Shown here piece by piece: positions 44,346 through 56,827 of a stretch of DNA of 64,000 nucleotides. Both the position numbers and the translations under genes were made by a program. This stretch comes from Sorghum bicolor (Eukaryota > Streptophyta > Magnoliopsida > Poales > Poaceae), in the NCBI RefSeq assembly GCF_000003195.3, contig NC_012871.2:51860843-51924842 (forward strand), given 5' to 3'. The notes under the pieces are model-generated. The model was not told the origin of the DNA, searched no databases, and saw only the letters and a list, made by a program, of their open reading frames with translations. Each line of letters begins with the position of its first letter. Positions within the stretch are counted from its first letter, which is position 1.

Positions 44346-45054
44346 GAAAAAATCAAAAGCTGAGGCAGTGAAAACAATACTGTTTCTTTCTTGGGGAAGA
44401 AAAATGAGACTCAACTAGAGGTTGCCTAGACGCAAAGGAAATCTAGGAAAGAATCAAGAACAGAGCCGCCCCACAACTTCCGTAGCCACCCAGCCAGACA
44501 TAGGAAGTAGACCATACCTTCCAATAGCCTTGCTATCCTTCGTACTTGGGTGGGGAGCAACCTAGCAATTTCAACCACAAATCCATCAGCAATTCCAACC
44601 TCAAATCCACCCATCTGCCATAGCCTCTGCCTACTATCCAAACTTCCTACCAGCCTGGTGCACGGCGCAGCCACAAGCAGAACTCAACTCCCATCGGCAA
44701 GAAGCAACCCCCACCTATGTGAACCCTAGACCCCCTTAGATTACATACATATAAATTAACCAACCCCACCAATCAATGAGCAGACCTGAAGCGCTACCAC
44801 CAAACCCACTCCAATTGCTTCAAACACCACAACAGCCTAAACCTGAACCCCACCCAAAAATCCCGTTGCCCACAATCGGCACGATCCTGCCAATAGCTGG
44901 AGGATCATCGATGGAGTTCCAGACCAAGAAATAGAAGAAGGATCACCTTCGACTGGTCAACAACATCGTAGTACAGGGGCCAGTCCGCTGCACTGATTGG
45001 TCCAGAACAGACATTACCTTCACGAAGGAGGATCAGCGGCTAGAAAGTCACCCG

Positions 45055-45400
45055 CACGCGGATGCTATGGTCATAACAACAAATGTTGTGGGATGGGGAA
45101 TCAGCAGAATCTTGATAGACTCAGGAAGTTCCACCAACATAATTTTTGTCAGAACCTTCAACCAGATAAAGCTCAGCAGGAGCCAGCTCCAACCATCGGA
45201 AGGCAGGTCTCACTCCCAGTATCCTTTGGCAACTCAAAGAACGCAAGAACAGAATACACTACCTTTGATGTAGTAGACCTACATTACCCCTACAATGCCA
45301 TTTTCAGGCAAGGCTTCTTGAATAAGTTCAACGTAGCCGTTCACATGGGATACCTGTGCATGAAAATCCTAGCTCTGCATGGAGTGATCAGTGTGCATGG
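45055..45400 (+). pseudogene. Retropepsin pseudogene of element E
   Basis: Reads DAMVITTNVVGWGISRILID followed by SGSSTNIIF, which holds the catalytic D-S-G of gypsy aspartic proteases at about 45118. It then shifts frame to LPVSFGNSKNARTEYTTFDV and YNAIFRQGFLNKFNVAVHMG (the family's 'YNAI-GR..L' region, with the usual Leu-Gly-Arg altered). It lies between gag and RT as expected. Confidence 0.8.
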
Positions 45401-45689
45401 AAGTCAAAAAGAGGCAAGAAATATTGAAAAGGCAATCTACAAATCATTCAGAAACATTAACTCAATGGATTTTGGCCAAGATGAAGCTCTGCAACCTTCG
45501 GACATGCCCAAGGGGAAGACAGACTTGGCAGACCAAGAAGAAACAAAATGCATCCCTCTGGAAGAAGCGATACTGGACATAAAAATCATCATAGCAGCTA
45601 CCTTAAGTGAGGAACATGAGCTGCAGCTGTTAAGCACACTGCAAAAAAAACAAAGACATTTTCACCTGGAGTGCCTCAGACCTACAAGG

Positions 45690-47012
45690 AGTCAGTAGGA
45701 ATATAATCCAGCATTCCTTAGATATCGATCCAAGAATGAGGCCTAGAAAGCAAAGGCAAAGGAAGATGTCTAAAGAAAGAATCCTGGTAGCAAAGGCAGA
45801 AGTGCAGAGACTTCTAGACACAAATGTCATCAGAGAGATCATGTATCCAGACTAGCTTGCAAATGTAGTCCTGGTCCCAAAAAAAGAACAGGAAAATGAG
45901 AATGTGCATAGACTTCACAGACCTGAACAAAGCTTGTGTGAAAGACTCCTTCCCGTTGCTGAGAATAGACGCTTCAATCGATAAGGCCGCTGGCTGCCAG
46001 AGATTCTCACTACTAGATTGCTTTTCACGCTATTATCAAATCTGGCTCAAGAAAAAGGACGAAGGAAAAACAAGCTTCACAACACCATTTGGAACATACT
46101 GCTACACTAGGATGCCTGAGGGACTCAAAAATGCAGGTGCAACCTTCGCCAGGATGATCAAGAAAGTCCTAGGCAGCCAGCTACAGAGAAACATAATAGC
46201 ATATGTCGACGAAATTGTGGTGATGAGAAGAAACAAGGAAGACCACATTCAAGACTTGAGAGAGACCTTCACCAACCTAAGGTCAGCAGGGCTCAAGCTC
46301 AACCCAGAAAATGTATTTTGGGGGTTAGCAAGGGGAAGATGCTTGGCTACATCATCAGTGTCGAAGGAATCAAGGCCAACCACAGCAAAACAAAGGCGAT
46401 TATGACAATGGCAAAACCTTCGTCCAAGAAAGAAGTGCAGAAACTTACTGGCAGGGTAGCAGCGCTCAACAAGTTCATACTGAGATTAGCCGAGGGAAAC
46501 CTCCCATTCTTCAAAGTCCTAATGGGAGGAGACAAAGTGGAATGGGGACCAGAGCAGTCGGAGGCCTTCAAGCAGCTCAAGAACTACACTGCAACCAACC
46601 TATTGGTAACCGTGCCAGAACCAGAAACTCCGCTATTACTATATGTGGTAGCCTCCAAGCACGCAGTTAGTGCAGTCCTGGTGAAAAAGGAGCAAAAAGG
46701 AATCATTCAGAGGCCCATCTATTACGTGTCTAAAGCTTTGTCAAGAGCCAAACTAAACCACATAAAAATCAAGAAAATCGCCTACGTGGTGCTGACTGTG
46801 TCAAGAAAGCTGAAGCATTATTTTCAAAGCCACGGGATCAAAGTCCCAACATCACAACCCCTTGGCGACATCCTCAGAAACAAGGAAGCCTCTAGTCGGA
46901 TAGGCAAGTGGGCAGTTGAGTTGTCTCAGTTCAACATCACCTACGTCCCTAGAACCGCAATCAAATCCCAAGCGCTAGCTGATTTCATGGTAGATTGGAT
47001 ACCCTCAGCATA
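45690..47012 (+). pseudogene. Reverse transcriptase and RNase H pseudogene of element E
   Basis: The RT palm and fingers appear as MRMCIDFTDLNKACVKDSFP, 'DCFSRYYQIWL', KTSFTTPFGTYCYTRMPEGL and AYVDEIVVM (46202-46219), where the YVDD box has become YVDE. A frame change near 46318 leads to 'GYIISVEGIKANHSKTKAI' (the usual R/S-GIEANP region), PLLLYVVASKHAVSAVLVKK (RNase H start, with the usual first Asp not seen) and SQALADFMVDW. Gypsy RT/RH copies the element RNA in the particle. The altered active site, the frameshift and the TAG at 45855 make this copy non-functional. Confidence 0.85.
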
Positions 47013-47013
47013 A

Positions 47014-47520
47014 ATGGAGAAAAAAGAAAACAACCAAACGTGGACCCTATTCACAGATGGAGCATGCGAACAAGCAGGAGCCGAAGCTTCAGCAGTCTTG
47101 ATTGCTCTATCTGGCTCAAACTCAAAGTACGCTGCTAGACTGGAATTCAAGGCAACAAACAATATAGCGGAGTACGAGGGACTCATCCTCAGACTTAACA
47201 AAGCAAAGGAATCAAGGGCCAAAACTTTGATAATCAAAACATATTCCTAGATAGTAGTAGGGCAGGTCGAGAAGGAATATCTAGCCCACAACCAAGAATT
47301 GGCAAGATACCTGACAATTGTAAGAGGACTTGAATGAAGGTTCAAGGGATTTACTCTTCACCACATCCCAACATCTGAAAACAGCGAAGTAGATGAATTG
47401 GCAAAAGCCGCCACAAACAACTTGCCCATACCACTAGAAACCTTCTACCAGGTTCTCAAATCACCTGCGATAGATTCACTGCCGAAGGCTTTTCACACAG
47501 TACTACTGGCAGAAGGCGAA
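47014..47520 (+). pseudogene. Second (archival) RNase H of element E
   Basis: Begins at an ATG directly after the RT/RH stop. Motifs are WTLFTDGACEQAGAEASAVL (catalytic Asp in TDGA), ATNNIAEYEGLILRLNKAKE (catalytic Glu region), then a TAG at 47248, and HHIPTSENSEVDELAKAA (last catalytic Asp, D-E-L-A). This is an RNase HI-type domain distinct from the gypsy RNase H just upstream. A duplicated RNase H is diagnostic of the Tat clade. Two further stops (TGA at 47335, TAG at 47524) break it from the integrase. Confidence 0.85.
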
Positions 47521-47592
47521 GATTAGAGGAAAGCAATTATAGACTCCATAAATGATAGGGCAAACATAGAGGATGAAGCAACAACAAAGAGA

Positions 47593-48741
47593 ATGGCAGC
47601 AAGAGCAAGGAACTACACCATCATTGATGGAAACTTGTACAAGAAAGGAGTAGTGCAACCTCTATTGAAATGCATATCACAAACCGAAGGCAAAGAACTC
47701 CTGCATGAAATACATGAAGGAATATGTGGTTCCCATATAGGTCCACGTGCATTGTCAGCCAAAACGCTAAGACAAGGATTCTACTGGCCAACACATATCA
47801 AGGACGCAGAAAATGTGGTGAGAACCTGCAAGGCTTGCCAAAACTTTGCACCACATCAGGCAAACCCCTCAGGATCCACATAGCTTATAGCGCCAACATG
47901 GCCCTTGCAAAGATGGGGGATGGATTTGTTAGGTCCTTTGCCAACGGCTCAAGGGGAAAACAGGTTCGCTGTTGTTGCCATATAATACTTGACAAGGTGG
48001 ATCAAAGCAAAACCACTAGCAACGATCACCTCAAAAACAATTAGGAAGTTCTTCTAGCATAACATCATTTGTAGATTTGGAGTCCCAAGCTTATTGATAG
48101 TCAATAATGGAAAACAATTTGACTTAGAAAAATTAATATAATTCTGCCAAAGTATAGGGACCAAAATTGCCTTCGCCTTAGTCTACTACCCAGAATCAAA
48201 CGGTGTGGTAGAAAGAGCAAATAGGATAATATTCTTGGCAATCTCCAAGATGCTATTCAACCTCTACAAGGGAAAATGGACCAAAGAGTTACCAAGAGTT
48301 GTGTGGTCTCACAACACAACCGCCTCAAGAGCTACTGGGTTCACCCCCTTCAAACTCTTGTATGGCATAGAAGCAAAGCTCCTAGAGGAGATCAAGCACC
48401 AAAGCCTCCGCTCTATGAAACAACTAATGGCTGAAGACGAAGGCTATTGCAAGGAAACAGTAGAAGCGTCAAGGCTAGAAGCAGTGGAAAACATCAGCAA
48501 GTACCAACAAGAGACCAAAAGATGGAGGGACCGCAAGGTTGTACGAAAGAACATACAAGACGGAGACTTAGTCCGGAGAAAAGTAAATTCTTCAAACACT
48601 AGGAAGCTTCAACCCAAGTGGGAAGGACCCTACACAGCGAGGCAAGCAGGGAGGCTAGGATCGTTCCATCTATACGACCACGAGGGAAGAACATCTGCAC
48701 ATACTTGGAACATAGATAACTTACATAGGTTTTACATTTGA
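47593..48741 (+). pseudogene. Integrase pseudogene of element E
   Basis: The N-terminal zinc-binding domain has HEIHEGICGSHIG .. CKACQNF (HHCC). The core begins WGMDLLGPLP (first Asp). The second catalytic site reads VNNGKQF, where the family has (S/T)DNG, so Asp has become Asn at 48103. The third is ESNGVVERANR (Glu). After it come VVWSHNTTASRATGFTPFKLL and a C-terminal 'GDLVRRKVN..KLQPKWEGPYTARQ' domain, ending with the stop at 48739. Four TAG/TAA stops interrupt the core. There is no chromodomain, consistent with Tat. Confidence 0.85.
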
Positions 48742-48943
48742 ATGTAAGGTCAACCTCCCCAAAATATAAGCAAAGGCGACCAAGCTATTCTTAGGATTTA
48801 TTGTTCTTTCGTTCATTACTGTAAAACTAGAGGTCTGCACTCTTTTCCTCATAGGGGTACTCATAGCGGAGGTGAGGTTTTTAACGAGGCAGAACCTATG
48901 TAAAACCCTCTAAAATATAAAGAGGAATCACCCCACAGGAACA

Positions 48944-50217
48944 TGTTGGCATTTCTTAAAATACACTTTCATACCGCCAACATGCATACAAACTCTATAA
49001 AATATCACCAAACATTATAAATAGGGCTTTTTATGCTAACCAAATTCCACAGTTTTGGTGAACACATGTGTATGCAGGACACTAGGGTTTGAGCCGCCAA
49101 GATCAAAGAATTGAAGGCACATTTAATTCAAATACAGAAGTGCATCGAAATGCAATTGGATTCAAACTCAGAAGGCCGAGGAGCATCGTCTGGGCTTTGG
49201 GCCTGGGCCAACGGAGCCAGCCAGGGGGCGGCCGCCCCCTAGGGTCGGCCGACCCCGGCCTGGCCCAGCTCCCCACCGCCTTTTGCAGAGGCGGTGCATG
49301 CGAAGCCCTAGCACGGTTCCCGACTGCATTTTGCAGTTTACCCCCTCCCAAACCGACCTTCCACACCTATATAAGGACGGGGAGAGGGCCTCTCATTCAT
49401 CATCATTGAATCCATTCAAGCTTCAAGTCCACAAGAATAAAGAGAGATACAAGAGTAGTAGTAGAGAGGCGGAGCTTCCACTCATATCCTTAGCCTCTAG
49501 TTAGGAATAGAATAGGAGAGTGAGTTAGAGTGTAGAGTAAGAGAAGTAGCAAGCACCCGGTCCGTTCCCCTAGTTGCACTGGGCAGAAGGGCCGAAGTGC
49601 TGCCCGCTTCCCGAGCTGTACCTCTACAACCTAGAATACCATATTGGGGTAAGAAAAGGTTGTATTCTTCTTTTGTTCTAAGAAGTTATTGAGTAATCGT
49701 TATCGTGTTCTTATAATCTTGCGGGTTCATTGTCTATCTCTCGGTAGATACTCTAGTAGAGAGACTCTTGCTGACTCGCGGGAGGACCTGCGCAACGCTA
49801 GAGTAGTAGCTAATAACGTAGACGTGGTGTCTAGGTTAGAGGTTACCCTCGTTTGCCTCGTATCCCACGGTTGAGGGGTCGGCAGCAGGTGGTGACAGCC
49901 CTGTTTGTCCTTAGTTTCCCCCACGTCCGGATACGACGTAGAGCTACACGCCGGTATTACCTGACAGACCAGGTACGCTCCGGTGCCCGAAGTAAGATTA
50001 GAAAAGCACGTTGCCTTGCACAAAACTTCTACCATTAGGAGAACCTCACTACCTAAGTCATCCCTCTCACTTTACTCTAGGGTACACTTAGTTTAAGTCT
50101 CAAAACACCTCCGTTCCCTGTGAAATCTCGATACCCTGAATACCACCGGGTGAAGTGCTACAACGGTACTTCCGTGCGCTTGCGGATAATTGGCTGCATC
50201 GCTAAGAAATACCAACA
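48944..50217 (+). repeat. Solo LTR F inside element E
   Basis: Starts TGTTGGCATTTC and ends AATACCAACA. Perfect TSD GAACA at 48939-48943 and 50218-50222. It includes a TATA box (49368) and an end region 'ttccgtgcgcttgcggataa' that resembles gypsy LTRs. The orientation is inferred from the TATA box. No internal region is present. It lies between pol and the antisense ORF, so it need not have disrupted coding sequence. Confidence 0.85.
49368..49375 (+). promoter_or_regulatory. TATA box in solo LTR F
   Basis: TATATAAG followed about 30 bases later by 'tcattcatcatcattg', a plausible start region, after a GC-rich upstream part. Confidence 0.6.
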
Positions 50218-50222
50218 GAACA

Positions 50223-52379
50223 CAACACATCAAAAGTCAAAAACGGCTAGCAACGGGGCCGTCATATTCGACAAGAAAGCATCATGAGAAATAAGGACCC
50301 TCCATAGCATAAAGCCAAAGGCTTAAAATGCTCAGAATGTCCTCAGCAATGAAACAACACCAAGGCCTTAGCAAAAGACGTGGCAAGCAACTAGGCAGCA
50401 AGGTCAATCTGGTCAAAAACGACAAAGTCTTGTCCTCATAAGGCATTGGAATTTGACCCGCAAAATAACTAGACATTCCTGACAATGACCTGAAAGAACC
50501 TCATGCATTAGGAAACGTAGGGCAAAATTCACATCTTACCTTCATCAAAAAACAGTGAAGGTCCTCAAAACATACTCAGAATATTAATGCTACAGACACA
50601 CAAAAATCATAGAATCATGTCAGCCTCAACAACCACAACAACTGAAGTACACATAACACTAAGTTTTAGCTAACAACGTACACGCAATGAATACAGCCAG
50701 TACTATAAAACCAACGCTCCAACAGCATGAGCCCCAATCGGGAGAAGTCTGTCACAAGGCAAACAAGCAACCTCAACACCCAAATCACCGAAAGCAAAAA
50801 CTAGAGCAACATGGAAGCTAGAGTGAGCCTACCAATTGCCAAAACTCCTAGTATAGCACAAAGTCTCGTAATGACAAAACCTAGCAAAGGAGAGTCAGAG
50901 CCCAAAAGCTTAACACACAGTCCACAGCACTTTGATGAACAACTGCCACATGGTTGTGTACAACTACAACAAAAGCACTTCATGCAAGTATTAGAGGTTA
51001 TGGAAGGGTATCACGTGAACTCTCGTAAGATCCCCCCACAATCGCTGAAACTTAACCGCAAAGGCTAGCCTCACCAAAGTTCAATGGGAACAGCTCGAAA
51101 GCAAAAACAAGACCAAGCCAGCAAAGACACCTAGCAAGGAAGCCATCGACAAGCACTCAAGATGCAAACTAACCAACCTTCACAAATTCAAGAGCGACCA
51201 GCGCCTCTGCCACATCAAGCATCAAGGAACGCAGTTCAATAGCTAGACAAAGATCCTTAGGATCAACACCACAGTGACACTCAAATACACACATGTAACC
51301 AATCAGCGTGCTGCAAGTACTCAAAAGATTAATATGAAATAATCAAGATCGCAAACTGTAAGAGAGCATCCAAAATAAAATCAAACTTTATTCATGTTAA
51401 CATTGGGGACAAATCCTTCTTACATTCAGAGGGACAAAGGAAAATAAAAGCTGAATCAAAAACCTAGCCAAGATAAAATCCTTCGTCACCTAAACAACGA
51501 AGGACCTAAACATCTCGAACAAACCTAACATCCGAAGGACCGAACATCGGTATCTCACTACAGTAATCCCGAAAAATGAACTCCACCAGGTCATCCACCG
51601 TGCATGAAGGAAAATCATGGAGCCACCAGTCTAGAACCCATCCTTTAACATAAAGATCTCCATGCTTAAACATAACCGGAGATATGTACGACCCTTATTC
51701 AAAGCTTGAGGGATGAACATCACGCATAGGAGGAGGGCGAATAACCTGAAAGTAAACCGCAAGTAATCATAAAAAGCAATACACCATAGTTTACACTTAT
51801 TCAAGATCAACAAACCTCCGGATGGCTAGGAAGATAAAGCTCTGCCAAAAGATCAGGATCCTCTGGCAAGCAAAACACCGCATCCTCGCCAAATATATGC
51901 AGAATCGGATACAAAGGCTGCGCCAAGAAATCAGTAGAAGTTAAAACACACAAAGCACAAACAACTAGGAAAAAAGAGAGAACAAAACAAAAACCTAGGT
52001 TGGAGGCCAGGAACCGCGATGTGCAAGTGAACGAACAAACTCGGATCGTTCATCATCAATATGAAACTCAATAAAATCAAGCATATCTTCAACGCTCCGG
52101 CTTGGAAATGCAACCCACCAGTATTCCTAGAAATCCGGCAAAACATAAATCCTTTTGAAAAAATTCAACAATGGGGGGACATCAAGGACCTCCTGCGCAG
52201 GTACTCTGCCAGAGACCTGTGCAAGGCAAAGCGCAACACGCGGATAAGTAAAAGAAGCAAGCCAAAATTTCAGCAAACATACTAAAACTTTATACAATCG
52301 CAAAAGCACATACTGAACAACTGTCTTTTTATAAAACATCTCACAGACGAAAAGCCTTAAACTACATCACCCCTCACAC
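50223..52379. other. Noncoding part of element E between pol and antisense ORF
   Basis: No frame above about 85 codons and no pol motif. The base composition (A and C rich on the plus strand) matches the rest of the element's 3' part. Confidence 0.5.
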
Positions 52380-55300
52380 CTGAGAGGAAGGCCTAACCGA
52401 AGGACCAACTTCCTCCGCAACTTTCGCTCTGGCCACCGACTGCTCCACTTCACCACTAGTCACAGGCGGAAGATCGGAAGGAGGGACCGCTGGACCAGTA
52501 GTAGCAGCCTTCGCCCACTTCTTTTCAAGCTCCTACAGAAACAAGTAGTAGAAACCAAGAAATGGAAAATACACAGCACAAAATGCGCACGAAACAAGGA
52601 GAAATTCTAAATACCTCAAGGCGGTGCACCTCAATCATGTTCTTGGCTTTAGTCTACTCGAACTTAGCCCAAAAAGAGCTGATAAAGTTTCGGACGGACC
52701 TATGCACGCCAGAGGTGATACCGCCAACGTTAGCTGTGGAGGCAAGGTTCTGCTTCTAAACTGCCTCAACATGGCTGCAACCCTCGCGTCGGAGAAGGCG
52801 ACTGAAGGAGGACACCGCTGCTAAAGCCCCAAAATCAACAGCCCCCCAACAAAGTCGGGTAGCTTGCTGATATGGAACTTCAACCAGGCCATGCTAACAC
52901 CAACATCTCCGGACCCAGGAAGGGTGGAGGTGCTGCAGCCAAACTGGCCCCAGGCATCACAGTATAGCCCCACTACAACCGTAGCTTGGACCTCCGCTTC
53001 CTTTAGTCGGTCCCACAGGGAAGCCGCCGACTTGCACTCAGCTTCTAGCTCCTCGTGGAGGCGATTTGAAATTTCATTAGCCTTCTCAACTTTCTGCATG
53101 GCTAAGTCTTTGGCCGCTACCACATTAGCGACATCCTTTTGCAGCTCCACTACATCCAACTCCAACCCCTCCTTCTCCCTCTTCAAAAGGGCTACTTCCT
53201 CACGAACCGCATGCAGGAGCTTTGCATCCTTCAAGAGGTGAGCCTTCTCAGCCTCCAGAGTCTCATTCTCCTCCTTCAAGGCCTTGATGGCCTCAACACG
53301 GTTTATAACCTCTAAGGAGCAACACTCCTCTAAGGCCACAACCATGTGATGCCCCTAATGGGAAAAGCAAAAACAATGTAATCTCCACAAGGAAAGCCAA
53401 ACAATTAGGGAGCCAAACAAGAAACTCACGAGGCTGTGATGCTCGAATTTTATGCGGAGCAGGGTAGAGTAATCCATATGCTGAAGCTCCCAACAAAAAT
53501 GCTCTAAAAAACAAAAGCAAAGTAAGGAAAAAAGTAAGACAAATAATCAAGCAAAGAAGTGGTCAAAAATAGACCTCCGATCATAGAATGGACTTCATGC
53601 ATTGTGCTAGCCCAACCAGATATCGTCGAGTCAGAAGCTGCTGCGTAAAAGAAAAAACAAACATATCATCAAAGGCGTCTAATGAACAAGAATGAAGGAT
53701 ACCAAACACGTTCAAACCAAAACAATAAGAACTTGCTCTCACTAGTGCCAGGAATTGAAGGCCTAGAACCCAAACCACCGGCAACAGGCGCTCGAGGCGA
53801 AGGAACCACAAGACCTTCGTGAGCAATGCTAGCACCACTGGCCAACTCGGCGGTGCTAGCCATGGCTACAATAGGACCGACTAAAAGTAGGAAAAAAATT
53901 TACAAGACATCACCACACATTTAACAAGAAAGTATATATATACAAAAACAATCAACTCAGCCATAAAAAGGTCATACGAACCTACGCCAATCTCCTCAGC
54001 TGGCTGCGCGACATCCGCAGAAAGATCAACCCTGTGCGCACGCACCGATTCTGCCTCCGAGGTGGAATTAGTTTCCACCTCAACAGGCGGGGAAGCCTCG
54101 CCAGCGGCCACGTCTAATGGAGGATCCACAGGCAGGACCTCAGCATCGGATGATTCTTCGGCCAGTAAGGACGACAATGGGTTTAGTTCTGAAGGCTCTG
54201 GAGCCACAGCACCAGCAGACATTGGAACTTCTAGAGCCGTCAGCGGGACCCCTAGAGCCGCACCTCCAACTACAAGTGGGTATTCCTCTGTAGCTGGAGT
54301 CTCCACCGAGTTCAACTCAACAGTGGAGGAGCGGCTGGAGGATGATTCCACCAGTACCTACACGACGACATCCGCCTTCTACCTCTTGGAAACTACCTTC
54401 ACAGTGCCTGTTCCTTTCCTTTTCTTGGCCTCCACCGCCGCAGTCACATTCTTTGCGGCAACATCCTTCTTCTTCTCAAGGCTCAGAAGAACCTTCGAAG
54501 GAAACACGTACTCATCATGCTTAATTCCAAGCTCCTCCAAAACACGGTTAAACCATGGCATGTTACCCAGTGCAGTCCACGCACAACGTACTCTCACTCA
54601 GAAATCTTACCAACAATACGACGAGTGGAGGCTTTAACCCATTCCAGGGAAGATTCATGGGTCTCTCCCTCCTCAAGCTTCAAAACAAACCTAGGAAAAG
54701 GAAGCCCCTCTAGAGAACCAAAAACTGGCACATACACCATCTCAATAGTGAAATCCTCGTTCCAGCGGCCAAGTGGCCAAAAGTCGGAGGTAACCATCTC
54801 CTCCACGAGATTGCGCCCACCAGAATAGCGGCATGCGAGGGCAAAAGCCTTGTTGGACAACACCCGTTCCTCCAACAACTCCGCCGAAGGATCCACCTTG
54901 GACAAGGGTTTCATCTCCCTCATCTTGGATGCGTACGGGTGAACAGTCTCTGTGCTACCATCCTCAAGCGTGCACATAGTGCCAGGAGTCTTCACATAGA
55001 ACCACATTTTCATCCAATTCTTATCCCATTTATTCTTTTGGCAATACAACATTTCTAGTTGCTCACTAGGCTATGTCCTTTGAGGCATAAAGGCGTAGCT
55101 TCCAAACTGTGCTATACAATCTCCTTTGGCAGTTTTAACCTTCTTCGTTTGCCTCTGAAGCTCAAAGTAGGTGCAGAAAGTGTCAATATGGGGCACTCAC
55201 CCATAAGACTCACAAGCCCAGCAAAACTTACTAACTATAAGAATCCCATTTGGACTGAAGTGGTGCAGCTCCAAGTTGAAAGCCTCCATAACCTGACGGA

Positions 55301-55560
55301 GGAAAGCATAGGGAGGCATCCGCAAACCATAGGTAAAATAGTCCCTAAAAACCACAACATAGCCCAACTTAGGATCAGGAACTATCTGCCTAGCGGGAGG
55401 TGCCTTCGCCCGACCCTCCTTAAAGAATCTAGCTTCAACCATCTCGGTGATATCCTCTGCCGTCACAACAGACTCACCAAACCCAAATGTAGGACCAACC
55501 ATTGAAGTGAAATCCTCCGCACTCACCAAATAGCCGATAGAAACCTCCACGTCAGACAAA
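52380..55560 (-). pseudogene. Antisense ORF of element E (PF04195-like, coiled coil)
   Basis: Read opposite to gag-pol. From the ATG at 55559 it gives MSDVEVSIGYLVSAEDFTSM, 'PPARQIVPDPKLGYVVVFRD', YFTYGLRMPPYAFLRQVMEA and FSPNGILIVSKFCWACESYG. After a stop it gives TFCTYFELQRQTKKVK, KNKWDKNWMKMWFYVKTPG and NLVEEMVTSDFWPLGRWNED. This matches the plant 'putative gypsy type transposon' domain as I know it. A Pro/Glu/Ser-rich linker (53881-54351), a long Leu/Glu/Lys coiled coil (52821-53345, with VALLKREKEGLELDVVELQK) and an acidic tail follow. The stops look like CGA/CAG changed to TGA/TAG. Its role is unknown; antisense ORFs at this place are known from Grande-like Tat elements. Confidence 0.75.
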
Positions 55561-56129
55561 CTCTCTTCTAGTTCCTAAGCGACAGCAACCTCCAACATGT
55601 AGTCTTCGTAACACTTAAACCATCCACCAGACCTCACACTTAGCAGATTGTAGAAAGGACCAACGAAGCTCGCCTGAGCAGGATGGGGCGAATGAGAGGA
55701 AACCACCGCAGAAGCAATCTCACAGCGCAAAAGTAATGCGAAGGCTACAAGGCAACTATGTGAAAATGATAGCGTGAGAAAACAAGTATCCCCCTTTATA
55801 TAGGGGAGCCTGCGACGATCGCGATTCCCGGCGCACAACGTCTACCTGCAGCAACTGCAGGGCGCAATCACCAAAGAAAATGCAACGGCTAGCCGCAGCA
55901 ACTGCATCGCGCAACCTACGAAAGAAAATCGACTCACCATAACTGCCAAAGTCAAAGCGATTAGTTAAGGAAACAAAAGAAACTGTTAAACAATCAAATA
56001 TCAACAAGACACATCCTGCGCACCAGGGGGGAAGGCAGGACCTCCGCCATAATACATCCACCGCAATATCCCTAGCAGAGGAAGGTCCAAGTTTTTGAGC
56101 ATATGGCCCGCAGGAGTGCCCCCACGCTC

Positions 56130-56141
56130 AAAAGGGGGGAA
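56130..56141 (+). other. Polypurine tract of element E
   Basis: AAAAGGGGGGAA directly before the right LTR TGTTGGAGA. Confidence 0.85.
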
Positions 56142-56142
56142 C

Positions 56143-56822
56143 TGTTGGAGACTTGGCCACGCCTTCACCCCCAGTTGCATCAAAAAGAGAGTTTGGCACC
56201 ATCACAGGAGCTAGAGCCTCCACGCCCCGGACCTTTGGATGGAAACGGACGAAGGTACCAAGCAAACTTGACACTAATACAAATTGTGTAGAGAGTCGTG
56301 CATGTAGGGACCGGCCTGGCGCAGAGGATCACAGAAGAAGAAGGGTGCATCCTTCGTCCTTTACACGACGAGGGATATGCTGAGTACGACTAGGGGCAAG
56401 CTGAGGAACCAGCAAGAAGCAGATGGAGGACCTTCGGCGCTCTCATGGTGGAGGATCCGCGAGCCTTGGCATAGGTTGGACGAAGGTTTAGACTATGGCA
56501 GAGTCAGGACTCCGACATGGAGGCGTGTGAAGAGCTCGCAGTTCGAAATTACTCAAGTAGCCATGTGAACTGTAGACTGCAGTGATAGAGCTAGAATATT
56601 CCACTACCGTCACGGGGCATTCTTGTAATAGACCCAGGTCTGGATCCACGCCCTAAATAAAGGGATGTAAATGCTCCTGCAAGAGTTAGTTGAAACCATT
56701 TATTATTACACTATCTATTCTAGGGCATCAGCCCATTTGCCGTTGTACTCAAGCCGCTCGCTGCAGCGAGCGAGCAGGCCAGATCAACCGTTCCGTCTGG
56801 AGGTGCCCCGGCTAATCCAACA
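56143..56822 (+). repeat. Element E, 3' LTR
   Basis: A 680-bp uninterrupted LTR (TGTTGGAGA .. AATCCAACA), followed by TSD GATAG. It is clearly diverged from the 5' LTR, with scattered substitutions and short indels, so E is much older than C. Confidence 0.9.
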
Positions 56823-56827
56823 GATAG

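Larger units (their letters stand above)
24480..56822 (+). mobile_element. Element E: Tat-clade gypsy retrotransposon, host of the nest
   Basis: LTRs start TGTTGGAGA and end AATCCAACA (left copy AATCCAATA). Left LTR is 24480-24874 plus 42821-43109, split by element D; right LTR is 56143-56822. The perfect 5-bp TSD GATAG lies at 24475-24479 and 56823-56827. Internal order is PBS, gag, protease, RT, RNase H, a second RNase H, integrase, solo LTR F, then an antisense ORF and the PPT. A second (archival) RNase H after RT/RH and an antisense ORF before the 3' LTR are marks of the grass Tat clade (Grande/RIRE2-like). All genes are decayed. Without inserts it is about 13 kb. Confidence 0.9.

Noticed and set aside
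45690..48741. Reverse transcriptase and RNase H as an endogenous pararetrovirus
   Set aside because: Flanking LTRs, PBS, PPT, 5-bp TSD and an integrase with HHCC and DDE remnants identify a gypsy retrotransposon; no movement protein or caulimovirus-type coat motif is seen.
54062..54637. 191-codon plus-strand frame, Thr/Ser rich
   Set aside because: It is the complement of the Pro/Glu/Ser-rich linker of the antisense ORF, whose flanks have recognisable domains.
53881..56061. Additional minus-strand frames 55575-56061 as a separate gene
   Set aside because: They overlap the region upstream of the antisense ORF start and hold no recognisable motif; more likely leader sequence.
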